From positions 1 through 7,039 of the forward strand of contig JABDQK010000042.1 of the NCBI GenBank assembly GCA_013042255.1: DNA of 7,039 nt, read 5' to 3'. The notes under the pieces are model-generated. The model searched no databases and had not been told where the DNA came from. It worked only from the letters and a program-made list of their open reading frames with translations. The stretch comes from Flavobacteriaceae bacterium. GTDB taxonomy: Bacteria > Bacteroidota > Bacteroidia > Flavobacteriales > Flavobacteriaceae. Both the position numbers and the translations under genes were made by a program. This document shows, piece by piece, positions 1 through 6,764 of the stretch. How positions within the stretch are numbered: position 1 is the first letter of the stretch; each line of letters opens with the position of its first letter.

Positions 1-2
1 TT

Positions 3-1304
3 GATGAGGGGCCGGGCAAAGAGGGCAAATATGGCCCGTACCGCCAGAGTGAACGAAAGGACATCTATAAAAAATATGCTGAACAACTCGTTGAAAATGG
101 GAAAGCGTATTATGCCTTTGATACTGCAGAAACACTCGATTTCCACAGAAAGGACCACGAGGAAAAAGGGAAAACATTTATTTACAACTGGCACAATCGC
201 AAAAAACTTTCGAACTCATTAGCCCTAAGCCCTGAAGAAACCAGGGCAAAAATAGAGGCGGGGGAGGAGCACGTAATTCGCTTTAAGACTCCTCATGAAG
301 AAACTATGCACTTAGGCGATCAAATACGTGGGAATATTGAGATAGATGCTTCTTTATTAGATGACAAAGTGTTGTTTAAAAGTGATGGAATGCCTACCTA
401 TCATCTGGCCAATGTGGTTGATGACCATCTTATGGAGATCACACATGTTATCAGGGGAGAAGAATGGTTGCCATCTCTGGCCCTGCATTGCCAGCTATAC
501 GACGCCTTTGGATGGACGCCGCCTGTCTTTGCACACCTTCCTCTTATCATGAAGCCCACTGGCAAAGGGAAATTGAGCAAAAGGGATGGAGATAAAATGG
601 GATTTCCTGTATTTCCCCTTTCTTGGGAATCCTCATCAGGTTACAGGGAAGCGGGATATTTTCCTGAAGCAGTTGTGAATTTTCTTGCCATGCTTGGATG
701 GAATCCCGGAGATGATCGGGAAATGTTCACTTTAACAGAATTAATTGAGGCCTTTAGCCTGGAGCGTGTCCACAATTCCGGTGCCCGTTTCGACCCTGAA
801 AAAACCAGATGGTACAATCATCAGTATCTTCAACAAAAACCTGATGATGTGCTCGCCACTTTATTTATGCCTCTGCTGCAAGAACAGATGGGGTCCCTGC
901 CCGAGTACGTAGACCATCAATACGTTACTTCTGTTGTTTCACTTGTTAAGGAAAGAGCTGATTTCGTCAATGACTTTTGGGAGCTTAGTTCGTATTTCTT
1001 TTCCCGACCAGAAAGCTACGATGAAAAAGCTGTGAAAAAACAATGGAAAGATCATACGCCAGGGATTCTCAAAGAAGTGTCAGGCATTTTGAGTAACATT
1101 AAAAATTACGATTCGGCTTCTATTGAGGAAGGGGTTAAGCAATGGATAACAGAATCAGGGAAGAGCTTTGGTATGGTGATGGCGCCGTTGCGATTGGTTA
1201 TTGTGGGCGGACTAAAAGGTCCCCATCTATTTGATATTCTTGCCTTGATTGGCCGTGAGGAAAGTGTGGAAAGAATTAAAGTTGCCATAGAGCAATTGCC
1301 GTAA
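3..1304 (+). CDS. gltX: Glutamyl-tRNA synthetase (GluRS), 5'-truncated by window edge
   Basis: Attaches glutamate to tRNA-Glu in the cytoplasm using ATP; class I aminoacyl-tRNA synthetase. The frame is open from base 3 to the TAA at 1302-1304, giving 433 residues. Family members are about 500 residues, so roughly 70 N-terminal residues, including the HIGH motif, lie upstream of the window. The visible part opens with the conserved block GKYGPYRQSER, followed by AYYAFDT, then TYHLANVVDDHLMEITHVIRG and the KMSKS-equivalent KLSKR at 570-584. GYFPEAVVNFLAMLGWNPG and the anticodon-binding helical domain follow. The ATG at 306 is internal, because the homologous sequence continues unbroken upstream of it. 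The FPVFPLSW segment after KLSKRDGDK is a Bacteroidota hallmark. The 3' neighbour is an SPFH gene 123 bp downstream on the same strand. Identification is very secure; only the 5' end is unknown. Confidence 0.97.
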   Translation, partial: DEGPGKEGKYGPYRQSERKDIYKKYAEQLVENGKAYYAFDTAETLDFHRKDHEEKGKTFIYNWHNRKKLSNSLALSPEETRAKIEAGEEHVIRFKTPHEETMHLGDQIRGNIEIDASLLDDKVLFKSDGMPTYHLANVVDDHLMEITHVIRGEEWLPSLALHCQLYDAFGWTPPVFAHLPLIMKPTGKGKLSKRDGDKMGFPVFPLSWESSSGYREAGYFPEAVVNFLAMLGWNPGDDREMFTLTELIEAFSLERVHNSGARFDPEKTRWYNHQYLQQKPDDVLATLFMPLLQEQMGSLPEYVDHQYVTSVVSLVKERADFVNDFWELSSYFFSRPESYDEKAVKKQWKDHTPGILKEVSGILSNIKNYDSASIEEGVKQWITESGKSFGMVMAPLRLVIVGGLKGPHLFDILALIGREESVERIKVAIEQLP

Positions 1305-1326
1305 AAACAATACCATCAACTCCTTT

Positions 1327-1344
1327 TTATTTCCTTTGAAATAA
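1327..1344. repeat. Small AT-rich inverted repeat downstream of gltX
   Basis: A perfect 7-bp inverted repeat, TTATTTC / GAAATAA, encloses a 4-base loop (CTTT) 22 bp after the gltX stop. Two further G-U pairs could extend the stem in RNA. It is not followed by a run of T and has only one G-C pair, so it is a poor intrinsic terminator. It may be a weak 3' end for gltX or chance in AT-rich DNA. Read-through from gltX into the SPFH gene therefore remains possible. Confidence 0.3.
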
Positions 1345-1427
1345 GGTGTATATTGTAACAATTATGTTCAATTAGCGACATATTAGTTACACTATTTTCA
1401 ATTCACTTTCTAAATCAATATTATTTT

Positions 1428-2354
1428 ATGGGCAATTTTATTCTTATTCCGATTCTGTTTATCGGATTCGTTATTCTTCTGTTGTCGTTTTTTGTAGTAA
1501 AACAACAGACGGCTTTAATTGTGGAACGTTTTGGAAGGTTTCACAGTGTTAGAAATTCAGGTCTGCAGATGAAGATTCCTTTGGTAGACCGAATTGCAGG
1601 TCGGGTTAGTTTGAAAATCACGCAGCTCGACGTCATCGTTGAAACCAAAACGCTGGATGATGTATTTGTTAAACTAAAGATATCAGTTCAATACGTGGTC
1701 ATCAGAGAAAAGGTTTACGAAGCTTTTTACAAACTGGAATATCCGCATGAACAAATTACTTCCTATGTCTTTGACGTAGTTCGGGCCGAAGTACCAAAGA
1801 TGAAACTCGATGACGTCTTTGTTAAAAAAGACGATATCGCCATAGCCGTAAAATCGGAATTGCAGGATGCCATGCTCGATTACGGATATGACATCATCAA
1901 GACCCTGGTAACCGATATTGATCCGGATGCTCAGGTGAAGGCGGCCATGAACCGTATCAATGCCTCCGAAAGAGAAAAAATCGCTGCACAGTTTGAAGGA
2001 GATGCAGCTCGTATTCTTATCGTTGAGAAAGCGAAGGCCGAAGCGGAAAGTAAAAGATTGCAGGGGCAAGGTATTGCCGACCAAAGGAGAGAAATTGCCC
2101 GTGGCCTTGAGGAATCTGTTGAGGTACTCAATAAGGTAGGAATAAATTCTCAGGAAGCCTCAGCGCTAATCGTGGTAACTCAACACTACGATACCCTACA
2201 GGCGATAGGGGAGGAAACCGATACCAATCTCATCCTTCTTCCTAACTCACCCCAGGCCGGAAGTGATATGCTAAACAATATGGTGGCCTCATTTACAGCG
2301 AGCAATATGATAGGGGAGGCGATGAAAAAAGATTCTCCAAAAAATAAGGAGTAA
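1428..2354 (+). CDS. SPFH/band-7 domain membrane protein, HIR/stomatin-like
   Basis: A 308-residue membrane-anchored SPFH (stomatin/prohibitin/flotillin/HflK-C) protein. Family members form large ring- or cage-like oligomers on membranes and organise microdomains or regulate membrane proteases; this protein's partner is unknown. Residues 4-24 form one hydrophobic N-terminal segment, followed by the typical VKQQTALIVERFGRF entry into the band-7 domain (about 25-175). An Ala/Glu/Lys/Arg-rich, probably coiled-coil helix follows (about 175-230), containing MNRINASEREK, EGDAARILIVEKAKAEAESK and LQGQGIADQRREIARGL. That block is close in pattern to plant HIR proteins (from memory, not aligned). The C-terminus ends in a charged tail, KKDSPKNKE. 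No NfeD-type partner gene adjoins it, although many bacterial stomatin-like genes have one. The ATG at 1428 is chosen because the membrane anchor begins immediately after it; no clear Shine-Dalgarno sequence or convincing promoter is visible in the 123-bp leader. Family assignment is secure, function is not. Confidence 0.92.
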   Translation: MGNFILIPILFIGFVILLLSFFVVKQQTALIVERFGRFHSVRNSGLQMKIPLVDRIAGRVSLKITQLDVIVETKTLDDVFVKLKISVQYVVIREKVYEAFYKLEYPHEQITSYVFDVVRAEVPKMKLDDVFVKKDDIAIAVKSELQDAMLDYGYDIIKTLVTDIDPDAQVKAAMNRINASEREKIAAQFEGDAARILIVEKAKAEAESKRLQGQGIADQRREIARGLEESVEVLNKVGINSQEASALIVVTQHYDTLQAIGEETDTNLILLPNSPQAGSDMLNNMVASFTASNMIGEAMKKDSPKNKE

Positions 2355-2376
2355 TGTCCTAAATTCTTAAAAAATG

Positions 2377-2409
2377 AAAACCTGAAGTTAGATGGCTTCA
2401 GGTTTTTTT
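2377..2409. terminator. Intrinsic terminator between convergent SPFH gene and glnS, probably bidirectional
   Basis: An 11-bp perfect stem (AAAACCTGAAG at 2377-2387 with CTTCAGGTTTT at 2396-2406) closes an 8-base loop and runs into seven T (2403-2409), then a further T-rich stretch. It starts 22 bp after the SPFH stop codon, which fits rho-independent termination on the plus strand. The other flank is A-rich (from 2369), so the minus-strand transcript also has a hairpin followed by U residues. It could therefore also stop glnS transcripts, though it lies about 175 bp beyond the glnS stop. Confidence 0.88.
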
Positions 2410-2583
2410 ATTTTTTATTACTCAGAAGCCGAAAATCCATATAAGGGCTTTCTCCGCACTTTTAAGGCTAATAACATATTCTGCCCCTTGCTTACTTCTA
2501 AAATGCTGTTATAAAAGCCCCTGTTGAGGCAATATTTATATTATATACCTATTGTTTTATTATTCTTAATAGTATTTGTCTAT
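2410..2583. other. AT-rich convergent intergenic stretch, no gene seen
   Basis: These 174 bp between the terminator and the glnS stop codon contain no credible coding region, tRNA or clear second terminator. The only structure noticed is GGGCTTT (2445-2451) and its complement AAAGCCC (2514-2520), separated by 62 bases, which is too far apart to call a hairpin with confidence. The DNA may simply be the 3' untranslated region of glnS. Confidence 0.5.
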
Positions 2584-4269
2584 TTATTGCTTTTGGACAA
2601 TTTTAGCCCAGCTGTCCCTGAGAGGAACCGTTCTGTTAAAAACTAAATTCCCTGGTTTCGAATCCGGATCAACATTAAAGTACCCTATTCTCTGAAACTG
2701 AAAATGCTCTTCTGCCTTCGCAGATGCAAGACTGGGTTCAACATAGGCTGAAATGACTTTCAGGGAATCGGGATTTATAAAATCCATAAATTCCTTATCC
2801 TTATGGGTGTCAGGTGATTCGTCAGTAAAAAGCCTGTCATATAAACGCACTTCTGCTTTTAATGCATGGGGAACAGAAACCCAGTGCAAAGTTCCCTTTA
2901 CTTTGCGAAGACTTTCCTCGGTACCACTTCCACTTTTACTTTTTGGATCATAAGTGCATTGGATCTCTATAATATTTCCATTTGCGTCTTTGCTGCAACT
3001 TTCGGCTTTGATGATATAACCACTCTTCAACCGTACTTCCCCTCCTAACTTCAGGCGGAAGAATTTTCTATTTGCCTCTTCCCTAAAATCCTCCTTTTCA
3101 ATGTAAAGTTCCCTGCTAAAAGGAATTTCTCTGTGTCCGGCCGACTCATCCTCAGGGTTGTTTTCTATTTTCAACCATTCGTTATTTTCTTTTGGATAGT
3201 TAGTAATCACAACCTTTACTGGATCCAGCACAGCCATTACCCTGGGTGCTTTTTTGTTGAGATCTTCCCGTACATGAAATTCAAGTAAGGAAACATCTAC
3301 AAGATTTTCTCTTTTGGCAATTCCGATAGTGTCCGCAAAATTTCGTATCGCCTCCGGGGTATATCCCCTTCGTCTTAGGCCAGATATGGTGGGCATCCTC
3401 GGATCATCCCATCCCTTTACTATATTTTGTTCAACCAGCTGAAGTAGTTTTCGTTTACTTACAACAGTATGACTTAAATTTCTCCGGGCAAACTCCCTCT
3501 GTTTTGGTCTGATCTTCTTTTTGTCTACTACCTGGTCCAGAAACCAATCATATAATTCCCTGTGAGGAGCAAATTCCAGGGTACACAAAGAATGTGAGAC
3601 CTGCTCAATATAGTCGCTCTCCCCGTGCGTCCAATCGTACATTGGATAAATACACCAATCGGTATTTGTGCGATGATGTGCCTTATGCAGGATGCGATAC
3701 ATGATGGGATCACGCATCAGCATATTTGATGCGGCCATGTCGATCTTTGCCCTAAGTACGTGACTTCCCTCCGGGTATTTACCGTCTTTCATCCCGGCGA
3801 ATAATTCAAGGTTTTCTTCCGTGCTTCGATCCCGGTATGGGCTGTTGGTGCCGGGCTCTGTAGGCGTTCCCTTCTGTAAAGCCATATCTTCAGACGACTG
3901 GCTGTCTACATAGGCTTTTCCTTCTTTGATGAGCTGAACGGCCCAGTCATAAAGTTGCTGAAAGTAGTCTGATGCATAACACTCCTGGTCCCAATTAAAG
4001 CCCAGCCAGCTGACATCCTTTTTGATGGCGTCTACGAATTCTTTTTCCTCTTTCACCGGGTTGGTATCGTCAAACCTAAGGTTTACCGGGGCTGAATAAC
4101 GTAGTCCCAGCCCAAAATTCAGGCAAATAGAGCTTGCATGTCCTATGTGGAGATAGCCGTTAGGTTCCGGAGGAAAACGAAAACGCAACTGCTTTTTAGG
4201 AAATCCGGCTGCCAGGTCTTCCTCAACGATATGTTCAATAAAATTCAGCGCTTTTTTTTCTTCGCTCAT
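2584..4269 (-). CDS. glnS: Glutaminyl-tRNA synthetase (GlnRS)
   Basis: Charges tRNA-Gln directly with glutamine in the cytoplasm; class I synthetase. At 561 residues it is full length (the E. coli enzyme is 554). The N-terminus has LRFRFPPEPNGYLHIGHASS, with the HIGH motif at residues 41-44. The LRFDDTNP block is at 64-71, YPMYDWTHGESDYIEQVSHS at 208-227, and the KMSKS-equivalent VVSKR at 269-273. RMPTISGLRRRGYTPEAIR at 291-309 is the usual GlnRS continuation. Residues from about 340 form the two beta-barrel anticodon-binding domains, including KGTLHWVSVPHA and the closing FNRTVPLRDSW. Neither a YqeY-like C-terminal extension nor an extra N-terminal domain is present. The start ATG (4267-4269) gives MSEEKKALNFIEHIVEEDL, a normal GlnRS N-terminus. 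It converges with the SPFH gene and diverges from the secreted-protein gene, so it is probably transcribed alone. Confidence 0.98.
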   Translation of the reverse strand: MSEEKKALNFIEHIVEEDLAAGFPKKQLRFRFPPEPNGYLHIGHASSICLNFGLGLRYSAPVNLRFDDTNPVKEEKEFVDAIKKDVSWLGFNWDQECYASDYFQQLYDWAVQLIKEGKAYVDSQSSEDMALQKGTPTEPGTNSPYRDRSTEENLELFAGMKDGKYPEGSHVLRAKIDMAASNMLMRDPIMYRILHKAHHRTNTDWCIYPMYDWTHGESDYIEQVSHSLCTLEFAPHRELYDWFLDQVVDKKKIRPKQREFARRNLSHTVVSKRKLLQLVEQNIVKGWDDPRMPTISGLRRRGYTPEAIRNFADTIGIAKRENLVDVSLLEFHVREDLNKKAPRVMAVLDPVKVVITNYPKENNEWLKIENNPEDESAGHREIPFSRELYIEKEDFREEANRKFFRLKLGGEVRLKSGYIIKAESCSKDANGNIIEIQCTYDPKSKSGSGTEESLRKVKGTLHWVSVPHALKAEVRLYDRLFTDESPDTHKDKEFMDFINPDSLKVISAYVEPSLASAKAEEHFQFQRIGYFNVDPDSKPGNLVFNRTVPLRDSWAKIVQKQ

Positions 4270-4288
4270 ACCCTGTGATTAGAAGCCG

Positions 4289-4296
4289 CAAAGTTA
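4289..4296 (-). promoter_or_regulatory. Candidate flavobacterial -7 promoter element of glnS
   Basis: Read on the minus strand, the sequence is TAACTTTG, an exact match to the Bacteroidota -7 consensus TAnnTTTG recognised by the primary sigma factor of this phylum. It lies 19 bp upstream of the glnS start codon, implying a very short 5' leader. No good -33 TTTG/TTG match sits at the expected 17-23 bp further upstream; the nearest candidate is a poor TTATG. The call rests on the -7 match and its position alone. Confidence 0.42.
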
Positions 4297-4500
4297 AGAA
4301 AAATGGGGGTATCAGGCCCATAAAAAAGCCTATCCATACAAATAGAGCCATTTCACAACATATTTAATCAGGCCTACAACATTAAATTCTCCCCGCGGTA
4401 TATATATGACATATTTGTTAATGAATACTATGGGATTTAGAAAAACTGGTGGAAATGAAAAGAATTTAGCCAGAGTAGTCCCCCAAAACTACGCCCACTT
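4297..4500. promoter_or_regulatory. Divergent intergenic region between glnS and the T9SS cargo gene
   Basis: This region has no open frame of note and must hold at least the promoter of the plus-strand cargo/PorP unit. It contains an AT-rich alternating tract (about 4399-4413) followed by TTTG at 4414-4417, a possible -33 element. No good TAnnTTTG lies 17-23 bp downstream of it, so I do not assign a promoter. No Shine-Dalgarno sequence precedes the ATG at 4501, as is common in this phylum. An 8-bp direct repeat, ATCAGGCC, occurs at 4311-4318 and 4367-4374; its significance is doubtful. Confidence 0.4.
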
Positions 4501-6756
4501 ATGAAAACAAAATTATTCTACAACATTCGGGTTTTGCTGTTGCCGGTCTTCCTACTAGTCCTGAGCAATATGCATTCCCAGGTCCTCAACGCCCCGGTTG
4601 CAGCGCCAAACCAGACCCCGCCGCCAGGTTCTACGCCCTGGAATAAGGCGTGTGCCTCATCAACATTTAACGATTACTGGGTAAGATTTACCTGGAACCC
4701 ACCTATGGTCAACACGGATAATGAATTTATTCTTGAACTCTCAGACGCTGATGGAGACTTCAGTAGTCCGGTTGAACTGGCGAGGGATGGAAGCAAAAAT
4801 CTCGTTTTTGATTTCTATATGCAGTTCGCCATCCCAACTGACACCCGTGGTGAAAATTACCGGCTTAGAGTACGAAGTACGAGTCCGGCCGTTACAGGTC
4901 CGGCTTCAGATCCTTATCCCATGTACTACATCAGCGTAAACACAGGGTTGACCATTAGACCGCAAGGTCAGGCCGACTTTGGTGACGGGACAGCAGAAGT
5001 CTGTGATGGTAACTCAATTACCCTTGAGGTCTATGATCTCGCGAATGCCGATACATACTCTTACAACTGGTATCGTTCAGGGACATTGCTTTCTGAGAAA
5101 TCAGAATCGATCACCGTTACCACCTCAGGTATGTATAACGTAGAAATTGATTACGGAGCCTGTTCGGGTTCAGGTAATACCCTATCCAATATAATAGATG
5201 TAACGACGGGTACAAGCCTGGGTATTGCGATAAACCCTCCGGCTAAAACCGATCTATGTTCAGGAGAGACCTTGCCTCTGGAGGCCAATATCAACAATTC
5301 TAGCCTTACATACACTTGGTATAAAGATGGGGCAGTGATTCCATCTTCAGACAACTATATATATACAGTAGATGCATCCATCCCCGATTTTGAGGGCGAT
5401 TATCAGGTAGAGATCTTCGGACCCGGAGCATGTATCGAGCGCTCTGCAGTTGTTACCATTACCAATGCAGGTAATTTTACTGTGACCAGAAATAACCCAG
5501 CTAATGTAGTATTGCTGCCCGGACAAAACACAACATTAAGTGTCACCACTGATGCATCCACTCCTACTTACCAATGGTATAGAGATGGGAGTCCGGTTGC
5601 CGGAGCGACATCATCCAGCCTGGTCGTCAGTGATACAGAAACAGGAAGCTATTTTGCCAGGGTTACCCTGAGTGGTGGGGCCTGTACCTCAACTTCGGTT
5701 GATTCAGAAGTTACTGAAGTAGTTACGCCTGCATCATTTGAAATAGTTGTTGACTATGCTACCTCCTATGTGGCTTGTGAAAATACAAGTATTGTCCTTG
5801 AAGTTACTGCAATAAATGCGATCGATTCAGGAGGAAACAGCACTGATGTTACCAGCTCTGTGATCAATAATTTTTCATATCAATGGCAAAAGGACGGAAT
5901 TGATGTGACTGGAGAAACGGCTAGCTCTATCAGTCTGACCAGCCCTGCCGAAAACGGCGCATATACACTGGATGGAGATATCAGCACCTATTCTAGTACC
6001 TCTAATTCCTTAAGTGTACAATTATTAGTCAATGAAACCCTTACGATCACAAGTACAGGAACGGTAAACTGCGGACCTGCAGAACCAATTACCATAAGTA
6101 CTACTACCGACCTGAGTGGTGAGACATTTACCTGGTATCAAAATGGTATTGACATGGGCGTTGCCACACCTGAACTTTCAGTTACCGAAGCAGGAACATA
6201 CCAATTGGTATTGATGCGAAATGGCTGTCCTCTGCCGTCCAATGAAATAGTTATTACTCCTTTTGATGAGGATCTTATTGTCCTTGATCCCGGAGCTGAC
6301 ATCGTCTTTCCAGAAGGAGGTTCCAGAACGGTAACCGCTAGCGGGGGAACAAGCTATCGCTGGTTAGACAGCAACAATGTAGAAATGAGCAACAGCGACT
6401 CCATGACCTTTTCTGAAGAAGGAGATTATACATTGGTCGCTTCCGTAGGCAATTGCCAGGTAATAAGAGATGTAAGTGTAACCTATCTAGACACTTTTAG
6501 GGTGCCCAATGTGATTACGGTAAATGGTGATGGAGTCAATGATCAGTGGATCATTCCCAACTCTTATTCCTACCAATCAGATGTGAATGTTATCATATAT
6601 AATGAAAAGGGCGTTGAAGTCCTGAATGAGTTTAACTATCAAAATAACTGGCCTTCCTCTTCGGTCACCTTTGCGAAGCAGAACATGGTGTTCTTCTACA
6701 AAATCAGGAACGGAGGCGAAGTCCTTAAACAAGGAACTATTACTGTTATACGTTAA
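4501..6756 (+). CDS. Secreted multidomain Ig-like protein with T9SS type B (gliding-motility-type) C-terminal domain
   Basis: A 751-residue protein predicted to cross the inner membrane by Sec and the outer membrane by the type IX secretion system. Residues 1-27 are a signal peptide: basic MKTK, a hydrophobic core LLLPVFLLVL, and likely cleavage near HS|Q. Residues about 28-146 form a beta-rich, fibronectin-III-like module with NEFILELSDADGDF and ENYRLRVRSTSPA; I think this module recurs in flavobacterial proteins, but its function is unknown. Six Ig-like repeats follow (about 148-662), each centred on a core Trp (190, 273, 359, 462, 545, 621), mostly in a YxWYxxG-type setting. The end (about 665-751) is a type B sorting domain with VPNVITVNGDGVNDQW and a terminal TITVIR. 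No catalytic motif is visible, so an adhesin-like or structural surface role is inferred. The ATG at 4501 is chosen because it immediately precedes the signal peptide. The PorP/SprF-like gene starts 8 bp after the stop, so co-transcription is likely. Confidence 0.9.
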   Translation: MKTKLFYNIRVLLLPVFLLVLSNMHSQVLNAPVAAPNQTPPPGSTPWNKACASSTFNDYWVRFTWNPPMVNTDNEFILELSDADGDFSSPVELARDGSKNLVFDFYMQFAIPTDTRGENYRLRVRSTSPAVTGPASDPYPMYYISVNTGLTIRPQGQADFGDGTAEVCDGNSITLEVYDLANADTYSYNWYRSGTLLSEKSESITVTTSGMYNVEIDYGACSGSGNTLSNIIDVTTGTSLGIAINPPAKTDLCSGETLPLEANINNSSLTYTWYKDGAVIPSSDNYIYTVDASIPDFEGDYQVEIFGPGACIERSAVVTITNAGNFTVTRNNPANVVLLPGQNTTLSVTTDASTPTYQWYRDGSPVAGATSSSLVVSDTETGSYFARVTLSGGACTSTSVDSEVTEVVTPASFEIVVDYATSYVACENTSIVLEVTAINAIDSGGNSTDVTSSVINNFSYQWQKDGIDVTGETASSISLTSPAENGAYTLDGDISTYSSTSNSLSVQLLVNETLTITSTGTVNCGPAEPITISTTTDLSGETFTWYQNGIDMGVATPELSVTEAGTYQLVLMRNGCPLPSNEIVITPFDEDLIVLDPGADIVFPEGGSRTVTASGGTSYRWLDSNNVEMSNSDSMTFSEEGDYTLVASVGNCQVIRDVSVTYLDTFRVPNVITVNGDGVNDQWIIPNSYSYQSDVNVIIYNEKGVEVLNEFNYQNNWPSSSVTFAKQNMVFFYKIRNGGEVLKQGTITVIR
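4942..6486 (+). repeat. Six diverged Ig-like repeats within the secreted protein
   Basis: These are protein-level repeats of about 75-100 residues, at about 148-236, 237-322, 325-408, 412-511, 512-587 and 590-662. Each has an opening strand of the type xxC/PxGxxxxLxV, a central aromatic-x-Trp hairpin followed in most repeats by a K/R/Q-D/S/N-Gly turn (YNWYRSG, YTWYKDG, YQWYRDG, YQWQKDG, FTWYQNG, YRWLDSN), and most close with G-x-Y. Repeats 1, 2 and 5 carry a Cys pair (168/221, 253/311, 524/576). Repeats 3, 4 and 6 keep only one Cys (395, 426, 652). No obvious long DNA-level repeat was seen, so the copies are old rather than recently duplicated. Confidence 0.75.
6493..6753 (+). other. Type B T9SS C-terminal sorting domain (gliding motility-associated CTD)
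   Basis: Residues 665-751 of the secreted protein match the pattern of the gliding motility-associated C-terminal domain (the SprB-type, type B signal). They show RVPN then NGDGVND (675-681), a beta strand with VNVIIYNEKGVEV (696-708), NNWP (715-718), and FFYKIRNGG leading to GTITVI at the extreme C-terminus. In this family the domain directs export through the T9SS and usually needs a PorP/SprF-type partner. The common YNRWG turn appears here as YNEKG (700-704), a modest departure. Confidence 0.88.
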
Positions 6757-6764
6757 CCAAACCA

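Noticed and set aside
1..222. A 73-codon open frame in frame 1 at the window start
   Set aside because: It overlaps the gltX frame (frame 3), which encodes unmistakable GluRS sequence; the product is low-complexity and basic, with no recognisable family.
306..308. ATG as the true gltX start
   Set aside because: The same frame upstream encodes conserved GluRS residues (GKYGPYRQSER, AYYAFDT), so this Met is internal and the gene starts outside the window.
1683..2084. A 133-codon antisense frame inside the SPFH gene
   Set aside because: It lies wholly within a well-supported gene and its product shows no family features; a shadow of the coding strand.
2445..2520. Inverted repeat GGGCTTT / AAAGCCC as a glnS terminator
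   Set aside because: Only 7 bp with a 62-base spacer and no following U run on either strand.
4311..4374. Direct repeat ATCAGGCC in the glnS/cargo divergent region as a regulator site
   Set aside because: Eight bases, only two copies, 56 bp apart and not at helical-phase spacing; expected often enough by chance.
4414..4440. Promoter for the cargo gene with TTTG at 4414-4417 as the -33 element
   Set aside because: No TAnnTTTG-like -7 element occurs at the required distance; left unassigned.
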